In this document: one piece after another, positions 8,303 to 16,526 of the stretch | Layout: each line of letters opens with the position of its first letter | Position numbering within the stretch: position 1 is the first letter of the stretch | Source of the DNA: Azospirillum doebereinerae | GTDB lineage: Bacteria; Pseudomonadota; Alphaproteobacteria; Azospirillales; Azospirillaceae | Reading direction: 5' to 3' | DNA: 64,000 nucleotides | Assembly: GCF_003989665.1 (NCBI RefSeq) | Contig: NZ_RZIJ01000026.1 | Span: forward strand, 27,427-91,426 | Position numbers and translations under genes: made by a program | Notes under the pieces: model-generated | Seen by the model: the letters and a program-made list of their open reading frames with translations, nothing else | Told to the model about the DNA's origin: nothing | The model's database searches: none

Positions 8303-9085
8303 TCAGAACGGCATGATGATGTCGTAGAGCTGCTGGCCGTAGCGCGGCTGCTGGACGTCGGTGATCTGGCCGCGGCCGCCGTAGGAGATGCGGGCCTCGG
8401 CGATCTTCTCGTAGCTGATGGTGTTCTGCGCGGTGATGTCTTCCGGCCGGATCACGCCGGTGATCTGGAGGTCGCGCGCCTCGTAGTTCACGCGGACCTC
8501 CTGGCGGCCCTGGATGACGAGGTTGCCGTTGGGCAGCGACTGCGACACCAGCGCCGCCACCTTCAGGACGATCTTCTCGTTGCGGTCGACCGAGCCCTTG
8601 CCGTCGTTGTTCGTGCTGCTGCTCAGATCGACGAGGCTGGAGGCGTTGGCCCCGGCCGGAAGGACCCGGCTCAGCGTGCCGACCTCCAGGCCGAACAGGT
8701 TGGGCATGCCGGCCTTCTCACCGTTGGCGCGCGACCGCTTGCTCTCGTTGGCCAGCTTGGCCTGGTCGTCGATGGAGATGTTGACCGTCAGGATGTCGCC
8801 GACCTTGTTGGCGCGCTGGTCCTTGAAGAAGGCCTTGGCGCCGGTCCGCCACAGCGAGTTGGGGTTGCGCTCGGTCGGCAGCGGGGTCGGCATCGGCAGG
8901 CTGACCGGCTGGTAGCCCGGCTGGGCGTGCGGGTCCTGGATGCCGCTCAATTCGGGGGCCTTGCCGATGTCGCCGATGCGCGAGGCGGCGTTGCAGGCGG
9001 TCAGCGAAACCGCGGCGGCGGCGATCAGCAGCAGGCGGGGCGCGAAGCGGAGGGCGGTCTGGCCAGCGGCGTGGAGGGCGGTCAT
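8303..9085 (-). CDS. flgH: Flagellar L-ring protein (outer-membrane bushing)
   Basis: A 260-residue lipoprotein that forms the L ring in the outer membrane around the flagellar rod. The N-terminus has a lipoprotein signal with lipobox LTAC (Cys31). Typical FlgH stretches are NPNSLWR, KVGDILTV, and the C-terminal GVIRPEDI...ISYGGRGQI. Length matches the family. It is last in the operon flgF-flgG-flgA-flgH, 13 bases after flgA, and is followed by a strong terminator. Confidence 0.95.
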   Translation of the reverse strand: MTALHAAGQTALRFAPRLLLIAAAAVSLTACNAASRIGDIGKAPELSGIQDPHAQPGYQPVSLPMPTPLPTERNPNSLWRTGAKAFFKDQRANKVGDILTVNISIDDQAKLANESKRSRANGEKAGMPNLFGLEVGTLSRVLPAGANASSLVDLSSSTNNDGKGSVDRNEKIVLKVAALVSQSLPNGNLVIQGRQEVRVNYEARDLQITGVIRPEDITAQNTISYEKIAEARISYGGRGQITDVQQPRYGQQLYDIIMPF

Positions 9086-9098
9086 GGGAGGTTTCTCC

Positions 9099-9851
9099 TT
9101 ACTTCGCGGTGAAGCCGGGCTTTGCCACGGCGACGATGTTGGGGCCGGCGACCGTCGCTTCGACGATTCGGTTGGATTGGGTGTTGACCACGCGGATCAC
9201 GTCGCCGCGCCCGCCGTCCTGCAGGGCCTTGCCCTGGGTGGTCAGCGACAGGCTGTCGGTCGCCAGCGTGATGGTGACGAGCGCGCCCTTGTCGATCATG
9301 CGCGGCGATTGCAGGTCGCGCAGCCGGACCTGCTGGTTGGTCGGCACGCCGCGTTTGGGCGTCATTCCGATCAGCTGGGCGTCGGTGGCGGCGGTGTCGC
9401 TGCTGGTCTGGTCGGCGCGCACGTCCTGCCAGTCCACGTCGGCGGGGCCGATGACGTCGCCGGGAACGACGCGGCGCGACAGCACCGGCACCTGCACCAC
9501 CCCGAAGGCGCGGCCGGCGACCGGCAGGCGGACCGTCGGCTGGGTGTTGGACACCACGATCTCCGCCGCGAAACGGCCCTGCACCGGGCTGTAATAGAGG
9601 TTCTCCACCGTCAGGCCGCCGGCGCCCTGGGGCGCGCGCAGCTCCACGGCGCGGGTGTCCAGCTCCATCTGCAGGCGGCCGACCGTCACAAAACGCGACA
9701 GCGCGTCGGAAAGGACGGCCTCCACATGCGAGGTGCCGTAGACCACGGCCGGCGGCGCATCCGGGTTGACCGGGGCGGCGGCGCCGAACGCGGCGCCGGG
9801 GGCGGCCAGCAGGGCGGTGCCGAGGAGGAGGATGGAGAGAATGCGCGTCAT
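9099..9851 (-). CDS. flgA: Flagellar basal body P-ring formation chaperone
   Basis: A 250-residue periplasmic protein with a signal peptide (about residues 1-23) and a C-terminal SAF-type domain (RVVPGDVIGPADVDW... onward) characteristic of FlgA, which helps assemble the FlgI P ring. Position between flgG and flgH is the common alphaproteobacterial order. flgI itself is not in this operon. Confidence 0.93.
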   Translation of the reverse strand: MTRILSILLLGTALLAAPGAAFGAAAPVNPDAPPAVVYGTSHVEAVLSDALSRFVTVGRLQMELDTRAVELRAPQGAGGLTVENLYYSPVQGRFAAEIVVSNTQPTVRLPVAGRAFGVVQVPVLSRRVVPGDVIGPADVDWQDVRADQTSSDTAATDAQLIGMTPKRGVPTNQQVRLRDLQSPRMIDKGALVTITLATDSLSLTTQGKALQDGGRGDVIRVVNTQSNRIVEATVAGPNIVAVAKPGFTAK

Positions 9852-9887
9852 GGCGGCGGTTCCTGGAGAAGGGCCTGGAGGGCGGCG

Positions 9888-10673
9888 TTACTTCATCTGG
9901 CTGGCTTGCTGCATCATCTCGTCGGTCGTCTTGATGATCTTGGAGTTCATCTCGTAGGCGCGCTGCGCGGTGATCAGGGTCGTGATCTCCTGCACCACGT
10001 TGACGTTCGAGGTCTCCAGGGCGCCCTGGGTCAGGCGGCCGAAGCCGGGGTTGCCGGGATTGCCGGTGACGGCCTGGCCCGACGCGCCGCTTTCCAGGAA
10101 CAGGTTGTCGCCGATGGCTTCCAGGCCGGCGGCGTTGGCGAAGGTGGCGAGCTGGAGTTGGCCGACGTTCTGGGTCGTGGTCTGGCCGTCCAGCTTCACC
10201 AGCACCTCGCCCGACGGGTTGATGGCGACATCGACCGCGTTGGTCGGGATGGTGATGGCCGGCTGCACCGGGTAGCCGTCGGCGGTGACGATCACGCCTT
10301 CCGGCGACAGCTTGAAGTTGCCGGCGCGGGTGTAGCTGGTGTCGCCGCTGGGCAGCGTCACCTGGAAATAGCCAGAGCCGTTGATGGCGACGTCCAGCTT
10401 GTTGTCGGTGATGTTCAGGTTGCCCTGCTCCAGCACGCGGGCCACGGCGGCGACGCGGACGCCGGCGCCGATCTGCACGCCGGTCGGCACCACGGTGCCG
10501 GCGTCCGACGAGGTCGAGCCGATGCGGCGGAAGTTCTGGTAGAGCAGGTCCTGGAACTCGGCCCGCTGCTTCTTGAAGCCGGTCGTCGTCGCGTTCGCGA
10601 TGTTGTTCGAGATGGTTTCGACGTTCAGCTGCTGGGCGATCATGCCGGTGGCGCCGATGGCGAGGCTGCGCAT
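9888..10673 (-). CDS. flgG: Flagellar distal rod protein
   Basis: A 261-residue rod protein exported through the flagellar type III apparatus. It begins MRSLAIGATGMIAQQLNVE, contains the rod signature NNIANATTTGFKKQRAEFQD, and ends with the family helix VVQEITTLITAQRAYEMNSK. The length is exactly that expected for FlgG. Confidence 0.97.
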   Translation of the reverse strand: MRSLAIGATGMIAQQLNVETISNNIANATTTGFKKQRAEFQDLLYQNFRRIGSTSSDAGTVVPTGVQIGAGVRVAAVARVLEQGNLNITDNKLDVAINGSGYFQVTLPSGDTSYTRAGNFKLSPEGVIVTADGYPVQPAITIPTNAVDVAINPSGEVLVKLDGQTTTQNVGQLQLATFANAAGLEAIGDNLFLESGASGQAVTGNPGNPGFGRLTQGALETSNVNVVQEITTLITAQRAYEMNSKIIKTTDEMMQQASQMK

Positions 10674-10702
10674 GGTGGGTTTTCCTCTCGTCTCGGGCGG
10701 GG

Positions 10703-11425
10703 TTAGGCGGAACGGCCAAGCTTCTGGATCATCGAACGGATGCGTTCATGCTCGTTCTCGATCACCTTCTGCGCCGACATGTAGCTGCGCTGGACTTCGA
10801 TCATCTGCGTCATCTCCACGACGGGCTTCACGTTGGAACCCTCAAGCAAGCCCTGTGCCACTTTCGTGTCGGCGGGGGCCGGCTGCGGCTGCTCGTCGGA
10901 GACGTAGAGGCCGGAGCCGACCTCGGTCATCAGTTGCTCGTTCTTGAAGGTGACGACGTTCAGCTTGCCGACCGGGCCGAGTTCGGTGGACACGGTGCCA
11001 TCGCCGCTGACCTTCACGTCGGACGTGCCGGCCGGGATGGTGATCGGCTGGCCGTTGTCGGCCAGGACCGGTAGGCCGCCGCCGTCCACCATCTGGCGCT
11101 GGTCGTTGAGCTTGAAGTTGCCGGCGCGGGTGTAGCGGGGGCCGCTGGCGGTATCGACCGTGAAGTAACCGTGGCCGGTCAGCGCCAGATCCATCGGGTT
11201 CCCGGTCTGCGTCATCGCACCGACCGAAAGGTCGCGGACCACGGCGCGGTCCTGGACGAAGCTGACCTTCTCGTGAAGGCCGGGCTTCTCCAAGAATTCG
11301 GTGAACAGCATGCGCTGGTTCTTGTAGCCGGTCGTGTTCATGTTCGCGATGTTGTTCGACGTCACATCGAGCTGGCGCTGAAGCGACATCTGGCGCGACA
11401 GGGCGACGTAGATCGAATTTTCCAT
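10703..11425 (-). CDS. flgF: Flagellar proximal rod protein
   Basis: A 240-residue rod protein with the start MENSIYVALSRQMSLQRQLDV, the rod motif NNIANMNTTGYK and the C-terminal helix VEMTQMIEVQRSYMSAQK. The frame is open much further upstream, but ATG 11425 follows GAGGA and is where family similarity starts. It is first in the minus-strand operon and lies about 57 bases downstream of a sigma-54 promoter. Confidence 0.95.
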   Translation of the reverse strand: MENSIYVALSRQMSLQRQLDVTSNNIANMNTTGYKNQRMLFTEFLEKPGLHEKVSFVQDRAVVRDLSVGAMTQTGNPMDLALTGHGYFTVDTASGPRYTRAGNFKLNDQRQMVDGGGLPVLADNGQPITIPAGTSDVKVSGDGTVSTELGPVGKLNVVTFKNEQLMTEVGSGLYVSDEQPQPAPADTKVAQGLLEGSNVKPVVEMTQMIEVQRSYMSAQKVIENEHERIRSMIQKLGRSA

Positions 11426-11863
11426 CTGGCGGTCTTCCTCACACGGGGTCGGGCTGAACCGTCCGACCGGCGAAGGGAGTATTGCAGGGTGCGTGCCAAG
11501 TCCCGCACGGCCCGGCTTTCCGCGGAATCCGGACAAGGCGGGGGCGGTCCGGCCGGGCAGGGCAGGGGGTGCCGGGCAGAAACTGCCGGGGGTGGACCCA
11601 GTCTTGCCGGGGCGATTCCGGCAACACCCGCCCGTTCCCGCCACGGCCGGGGGCCATGCGGGTGGATGCGCGGAGTCCGGGCGCCAAGCGCGCGGAGGTC
11701 CGGGTTGTCCCAATCAAGAACCGTGCCGATTCGGGCACAGCCTGTGGAATCCGGGCTTGGCCGGGAACTCCGCAAGGGTGTCGAAAGAACTTATTAACTA
11801 AGCCAAAGCTAGGTTGGGTGCGGTCGGCGGGACGGTTCCCGTCGCCTCCCGAACAGCCCCAGG
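11426..11863. other. Divergent regulatory region between flgF and fliL
   Basis: A 438-base region separating two flagellar operons. On the minus strand it holds a textbook sigma-54 site (11482-11499). On the plus strand a near-match TTGGCCGGGAACTCCGCAA (11757-11775) has eleven rather than ten bases between GG and GC, so it may not work. Inverted repeat GTGCC/GGCAC at about 11723-11738. No gene supported; open frames here are upstream extensions of flgF. Confidence 0.5.
11482..11499 (-). promoter_or_regulatory. Sigma-54 (RpoN) promoter of the flgFGAH operon
   Basis: On the minus strand the site reads TTGGCACGCACCCTGCAA. It fits the -24/-12 consensus TGGCACG-N4-TTGCA with exactly ten bases between GG and GC. 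Flagellar rod and ring genes are RpoN-dependent in many polar-flagellated bacteria. Confidence 0.75.
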
Positions 11864-12403
11864 ATGTCCATGGCCGCCGAAGCCGATGCTGGCGAACTTT
11901 CCGACGGACTGCCGCGAAAGAAATTCAGCGGCAAGAAGCTGGTTCTCTTCGTCATCCTGCCGCTGGTGCTGCTGATCGGCGCCGGGGCGGGCGTCTATTT
12001 CTCCGGCCTGCTGGACAGCCTGCTCGGCAAGAACGCCGAGGAGCACGCCGCGGCGGAAGAGCATCCCGCCGAACCGGCCCAGCCCGACCCGCACGCGGCG
12101 CCGATCTTCTACGATCTGCCTGACATGCTGGTGAACCTGAACAGCGCCGGCAAGCGGCCCGCCTTCCTGAAGATCAAGATCTCGATCCAGGTCTCCAAGC
12201 CCGAGGACGTGCCGGCCATCGAGCACGTGCTGCCGCGCATCATCGACAATTTCCAGGTCTACCTGCGCGAGCTTCGTCTGGAGGATTTGCGCGGGTCGGC
12301 GGGAATGTATCGCCTGCGCCAGGAGTTGTTGCTTAGGATCACCGCCGCCGCGCACCCGGTGAAGGTGAAGGACGTGCTGTTCAAGGAAATGCTGGTCCAG
12401 TAA
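11864..12403 (+). CDS. fliL: Flagellar basal body-associated protein FliL
   Basis: A 179-residue single-pass inner-membrane protein with a membrane segment at about residues 26-48 and a periplasmic domain that associates with the stator. The stretch IFYDLPDMLVNLNSAGKRPAF followed by LKIKISIQV matches FliL. It begins the operon fliL-fliM-DUF6468-motE, with fliM 24 bases downstream. A second in-frame ATG two codons later is equally possible. Confidence 0.92.
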   Translation: MSMAAEADAGELSDGLPRKKFSGKKLVLFVILPLVLLIGAGAGVYFSGLLDSLLGKNAEEHAAAEEHPAEPAQPDPHAAPIFYDLPDMLVNLNSAGKRPAFLKIKISIQVSKPEDVPAIEHVLPRIIDNFQVYLRELRLEDLRGSAGMYRLRQELLLRITAAAHPVKVKDVLFKEMLVQ

Positions 12404-12427
12404 GGGCGTAAAGGGCGGGACGGGGCC

Positions 12428-13504
12428 ATGAGCGACACCGAGGAACTCAGCGAGGAAGAACGGCTCGCCGCCGAATGGGCGGCGCTGGCCGAGGACAGCG
12501 GCGACGTCGGCGACATGGGCGGCGGTGGCGGCTCCACCCGCGTCCTGAACCAGGACGAGATCGACAGCCTTCTGGGCTTCGACCAGGGCGGGGCCGGCGA
12601 CGGCGAGAATTCCGGCATCATGGCGCTGGTCAACTCGGCGCTGGTCAACTACGAACGCCTGCCCATGCTGGAGGTGGTCTTCGACCGCCTCGTCCGCATG
12701 ATGTCGACCTCCCTGCGCAACTTCACGTCGGACAACGTCGAGGTCAGCCTCGACCAGATCTCGTCGGTGCGTTTCGGCGACTACCTGAACTCGATCCCGC
12801 TGCCGGCGATGCTGTCGGTCTTCAAGGCGGAGGAATGGGACAACTACGGCCTGATGGTCGTGGACTCGGCGCTGATCTACTCCATCGTCGACGTGCTGCT
12901 CGGCGGCCGGCGCGGAACGGCGGCGATGCGCATCGAGGGGCGGCCCTACACCACCATCGAACGCAACCTCGTGGAGCGCATGGTCCATGTGGTGCTGTCC
13001 GACCTGTCCGCCGCCTTCGACCCGCTGTCGCCCGTCACCTTCCGCTTCGACCGGCTGGAGACCAACCCGCGCTTCGCGACCATCGCGCGCCCCGCCAACG
13101 CGGCGGTGCTGGTCAAGCTGCGCATCGACATGGAGGATCGCGGCGGCCGGCTGGAGCTGATGATCCCCTACGCGACGCTGGAACCGGTCCGCGAGCTGTT
13201 GCTCCAGATGTTCATGGGCGAGAAGTTCGGCCGCGACTCGATCTGGGAAACCCACTTGGCCTCGGAGCTGATGGTGACGGACGTCGATCTGTCCGCCGTG
13301 CTCGACGAGGTGACGATGACGCTGCACGACGTGCTGAACTGGCGCGTCGGCACCCGCATCCTGCTGAACGCCACCCCCGACGGCGCCATCGAGCTGCGCT
13401 GCGGCGACGTGTCGATGTTCCAGGGACGCATGGGCCGCAAGGGCGGGCACATCGCGGTGCGGCTGGAGAAGGAATTGCCCAAGCAGGAGGTCATGCGGCT
13501 GTGA
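12428..13504 (+). CDS. fliM: Flagellar motor switch protein FliM
   Basis: A 358-residue C-ring protein that binds phosphorylated CheY and switches rotation. The N-terminal CheY-binding segment is NQDEIDSLLGF (near residue 41), followed by the middle CheC-like domain (LPMLEVVFDRLVRMMSTSLRN) and the C-terminal SpoA/FliN-like domain (VGTRILLNATPDG). The N-terminus carries an extra acidic, glycine-rich leader of about 35 residues. The last bases overlap the next start codon (GTGA). Confidence 0.96.
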   Translation: MSDTEELSEEERLAAEWAALAEDSGDVGDMGGGGGSTRVLNQDEIDSLLGFDQGGAGDGENSGIMALVNSALVNYERLPMLEVVFDRLVRMMSTSLRNFTSDNVEVSLDQISSVRFGDYLNSIPLPAMLSVFKAEEWDNYGLMVVDSALIYSIVDVLLGGRRGTAAMRIEGRPYTTIERNLVERMVHVVLSDLSAAFDPLSPVTFRFDRLETNPRFATIARPANAAVLVKLRIDMEDRGGRLELMIPYATLEPVRELLLQMFMGEKFGRDSIWETHLASELMVTDVDLSAVLDEVTMTLHDVLNWRVGTRILLNATPDGAIELRCGDVSMFQGRMGRKGGHIAVRLEKELPKQEVMRL

Positions 13505-14112
13505 GTCCAATGATCTCCCTGATCCTCGATCTGGTGATCGTCGCCCTGCTGGCCGCGACCATCGCCTACGCGATCATCCTCAACAAGCAGATCGTCAAGC
13601 TGCGCGAGAGCCGCGGCGAGATGGCCGAGTTGATCCAGGGCCTGAACGAGGCCATGGTCAAGGCCGAGACCGGCGTGCGCGGCCTGAAGAAGACCGCGAG
13701 CGACACCGGCGAGGATCTCCAGCGCACCGTCGCCAAGGCGCAGGGGCTGCGCGACGAACTGGAGTTCATGATCGAGGCGGCTGACGCGCTGGCGAACCGG
13801 CTGGGCAGCGTCAGCGAGCGCGACAACGGGCGCGGCTCCGCCGCCCGCACGCCGGTCCGTCCGGTGCTGGCCCCGCGCCCGCTGGCCCGACCGATGCCGG
13901 TCGAGCCGCACGACGACGAGCACGACGCGCCGCCGCCGGTCCGGCTGGAGACGCCGCCCCGCCGCTTCGCGCCGGCGCCGCCGCCGGTCGAAACGCGGAG
14001 CGCGCCGCGCGAGTTTGCCCGCGACCCGATGACCCGTGACGGCGAGAGCCTGTCGAGGGCCGAACGCGAACTGCTTCAGGCGATCGAAAACGCCGGGAAG
14101 GGGATCGGATGA
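13501..14112 (+). CDS. DUF6468-type flagellar-operon protein
   Basis: A 203-residue protein with one N-terminal membrane helix (SLILDLVIVALLAATIAYAIIL), a coiled-coil central part and a proline/arginine-rich tail ending in SRAERELLQAIENAGKG. It resembles the alphaproteobacterial DUF6468 family found next to fliM. The GTG at 13501 overlaps the fliM stop and has AGGAGG ten bases upstream, better than ATG 13510. Function unknown; context suggests the motor or stator. Confidence 0.8.
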   Translation: MSPMISLILDLVIVALLAATIAYAIILNKQIVKLRESRGEMAELIQGLNEAMVKAETGVRGLKKTASDTGEDLQRTVAKAQGLRDELEFMIEAADALANRLGSVSERDNGRGSAARTPVRPVLAPRPLARPMPVEPHDDEHDAPPPVRLETPPRRFAPAPPPVETRSAPREFARDPMTRDGESLSRAERELLQAIENAGKGIG

Positions 14113-15158
14113 GCGACGCACAGAAGTTCATCGCGGATTTCGCCGCCCAACTGGCCGCGAAATCGACGGAGCCCAGGTCCGCGCCGCCACGACCGGCCGC
14201 GGCCGCCGCCGAGGAGCGGGTGGTCATCCGCCCGGCCGGGGCGGCGCCGACCGGCGTTCGCGTCTCGCCCACGCTGGCGAACCCGCCCGTCGTGGTCAAC
14301 AAGCCCCAGCCTCGCGCCGCCGCCGGAGCCCGGCCCGCCGGGAAGGGCAAGGCGAAGGGCAAGCCGCGCAAGCCGGCCTCGACCCGTCCCTCGCTGCTGG
14401 CGCGCCTGCGCGGGGGGATGCGGGACTTCCGCTTCCGCCTGTTGCCGCTGACCATCTTCGTCGCGGTGCTGATGCTGGGGGTCCGCGTCGGCGATCTGTG
14501 GCGCATCACCACGCGCGACGCCAAGCTGCCCGACTTCCCGGTGACGCTGGCGCAGGGGCCGCAGATGCTGGCCCAGGCCGCCGCCCCGGCCCCGGCGGCC
14601 ACCACCAAGCCCGCCGCGCCCAAGCCCGTGCCCCAGCAGACCGCCTCGACTCCGCCGAAGGACGCCCCGCCGGCCCAGGGCGGCATGAACGGCGCCCCGG
14701 CCCCGGCCGCCGGCGCGGCGCCGCTGACCCCCTTGGCCCCGCTCGGCCCCATCGACAACCAGGAACTGCTCCAGCATTTCGCCGAGCGCCGCGCCGAGAT
14801 CGAGCGGCGCACCAAGGAGATGGAGCAGCGCGAGGCCCTGCTGGCCGCCGCCGAGAAGCGGATCGACCAGAAGGTCGCGGAGATGGAGAAGGTCCGCACC
14901 GACATCCAGAAGCTGATGAACCAGGGCGACGAGAAGCAGTCGGCGCAGTTGGAAAGTCTCGTGAAGATCTACGAGACGATGAAGCCCAAGGAAGCCGCCC
15001 GCATCTTCGAGGAGATGGACATGCCCGTGCTGCTGGGCGTCATCCAGAAGATGAAGGAACAGAAGACCGCGCCGATCCTGGCGGCGATGGACCCGGTCAA
15101 GGCCAAGGAAGTGACCTCGGCGCTGATCGAGCGCCGGGTACCGATGAAGGCGAACTGA
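14109..15158 (+). CDS. motE: MotE-like flagellar protein with MgtE_N-type domain
   Basis: A 349-residue protein: a disordered Pro/Ala/Lys-rich cytoplasmic part, a membrane segment (about residues 111-128), a second low-complexity linker, a long coiled coil (LLQHFAERRAEIERRTKEMEQ region), and a C-terminal helical domain KIYETMKPKEAARIFEEMD of the MgtE intracellular N-type. In Sinorhizobium MotE is a periplasmic chaperone of MotC. Its ATG overlaps the previous stop (ATGA). It is the last gene before a strong terminator. Confidence 0.8.
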   Translation: MSDAQKFIADFAAQLAAKSTEPRSAPPRPAAAAAEERVVIRPAGAAPTGVRVSPTLANPPVVVNKPQPRAAAGARPAGKGKAKGKPRKPASTRPSLLARLRGGMRDFRFRLLPLTIFVAVLMLGVRVGDLWRITTRDAKLPDFPVTLAQGPQMLAQAAAPAPAATTKPAAPKPVPQQTASTPPKDAPPAQGGMNGAPAPAAGAAPLTPLAPLGPIDNQELLQHFAERRAEIERRTKEMEQREALLAAAEKRIDQKVAEMEKVRTDIQKLMNQGDEKQSAQLESLVKIYETMKPKEAARIFEEMDMPVLLGVIQKMKEQKTAPILAAMDPVKAKEVTSALIERRVPMKAN

Positions 15159-15165
15159 AGCGGAC

Positions 15166-15199
15166 AAACGGGACGCGGTTAAAGCCGCTGTCCCGTTTT
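15166..15199 (+). terminator. Rho-independent terminator after motE
   Basis: AAACGGGAC (15166-15174) pairs with GTCCCGTTT (15190-15198), extended inward by GCGG/CCGC, and is followed by a short T-run. It lies eight bases after the motE stop. Confidence 0.85.
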
Positions 15200-15318
15200 C
15201 GCATGTCGGCGCGCCACCGCGCCATGCCCGCGCTTGGCGGAGGCATGACGATGCCTGCATGGCTGTGTGTGGTTTTTCGGGAAGACGGAAAAGAGAAGAG
15301 GGCGGAGGGCGCTTGGGC

Positions 15319-15624
15319 CTACGCCGCCAGCCGCTGCATGCGGCGGTCGATGTCGTCCAGCGCGCGCATCAGTTCGACGATGACCTGATCGGCGCGGGCG
15401 CGGGCGAAGGGCCACGCGTCGTCGTCGGCGCGATGGGCGGCCTCGATGTGGGCGGTGGCGCGGTTGCGCAGGCCCCGCAGGCCGTCGAGCGTGTGCTCCC
15501 ACCGCTCGCGCCCATCGATCTCGGCGCGTTCGACAATCGAGCGCAGGCGTTCCATGCGGTTGGCGGCGTGCTGGATGAAATCGCGGCTGAGCGTCTCGAA
15601 AGCCTGCCGTTCGCGCGTGATCAT
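15319..15624 (-). CDS. Small helical protein of unknown function
   Basis: A 101-residue, highly charged, all-helical protein (RERQAFETLSRDFIQHAANRM... to ...LDDIDRRMQRLAA). The start at ATG 15624 follows GGGAGGG at good spacing, and codon use matches the neighbours, so it is very likely real. No family is recognised. It is monocistronic and convergent with motE. Possibly a DUF-type protein of the motility region, but nothing in the sequence proves that. Confidence 0.65.
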   Translation of the reverse strand: MITRERQAFETLSRDFIQHAANRMERLRSIVERAEIDGRERWEHTLDGLRGLRNRATAHIEAAHRADDDAWPFARARADQVIVELMRALDDIDRRMQRLAA

Positions 15625-16083
15625 GAAGTCCCTCCCTTAGGACGGTGAACCGGTCGGGCGATCCGTTGGCCGAGTGATCCGGTCGGCACGATAGCCACGC
15701 TGGAGCCCGGTGTTGAACACACCAGAAGCGCAGGTTGGGCATCCCCGATGGGAGATGGCCGCTATGCCGAAATGAAAACCGGCCGGGCCGCCTTATCCCA
15801 TCATGGGAAAAGCAAGGCCCGGTCCCCGAAGAGTTCTTCCTGGTTTAAGTGCGCTTCCTCTTTGGCCGGTTCGTCCGGCCGACTTATTGGCTACGCCGTT
15901 TTGTTGACGTTATGATTGTTGTTTGTTGACGGTTTTGTGCCTGAACGCCGCTCTGCGGTCAATCCGACCAAAAATCATAGCCGTCGACCATTTTGTCGCA
16001 GCCGAAAGTCGTGCGATACGACTGGTCGATGACTTCGCGACTCGAATGGACTCGAACGAAAGGGAGGAGGTGGAGGAGGAGGA
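15625..16083. other. Hairpin-rich intergenic region
   Basis: No gene supported. It contains a nested palindrome: CCGGGCC (15783-15789) / GGCCCGG (15816-15822) enclosing TCCCATCATGGGA (15796-15808), then GGCCGG (15864-15869) / CCGGCC (15875-15880), then two copies of TTGTTGACG within 15901-15931, and a purine run of GGAGGAGG units near 16060-16083. A 60-codon frame starting at TTG 15923 has no ribosome site and overlaps the bfd end. The hairpins could be a small RNA or a repeat element. Confidence 0.45.
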
Positions 16084-16299
16084 TTATTCCGCCGCGACGC
16101 CGTAGGCGGGAACCAAGTCGCTGTTGGCCGGTTGATGGGCACAGTGGTCGGCCGCCATCTCGCGCATCGTCGGCACACATTTGCCGCATTGCACTTGGCA
16201 TCCGTGGTGGCGGAAAACCGACGCCGGCGTCTTCGCGCCGTTGGTGAGGGCTGCTTTGACCTTCTTATCGTTCAGCCCATGGCAGATGCAGACGTACAT
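16084..16299 (-). CDS. bfd: Bacterioferritin-associated ferredoxin
   Basis: A 71-residue [2Fe-2S] protein that reduces and mobilises iron stored in bacterioferritin. It starts MYVCICHGLND and has cysteines 4, 6, 38 and 41 in the pattern expected for Bfd cluster ligands, plus Cys34. The frame extends upstream, but ATG 16299, preceded by GGGGAC, matches the family start. No bfr gene is next to it. The upstream minus-strand sequence TTGACAACGATTC may belong to an iron-responsive promoter; that is only suggestive. Confidence 0.88.
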   Translation of the reverse strand: MYVCICHGLNDKKVKAALTNGAKTPASVFRHHGCQVQCGKCVPTMREMAADHCAHQPANSDLVPAYGVAAE

Positions 16300-16526
16300 G
16301 TGTCCCCGGCATCGTTCGGTGTCTTGGGCGCCGGTGTCGGCTGGGCGCGTTTCCTGACTTGAGATGTACTGAGACTGCGAATCGTTGTCAATCAACCAAA
16401 TGCGAACGCCTCGCATACGCTGGCGGGGTGCACCTCTTTGTCACACGCCCGCGCGAAGAGGGTAGGGGAATGAGCGGCCTGTCTCTTGCGCTTGCAATCC
16501 CGGCGCGGCGGCGGTAGCCCGTGGGG

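Noticed and set aside
15923..16105. 60-codon plus-strand frame starting at TTG
   Set aside because: Unusual start, no ribosome site, and the end overlaps bfd on the other strand.
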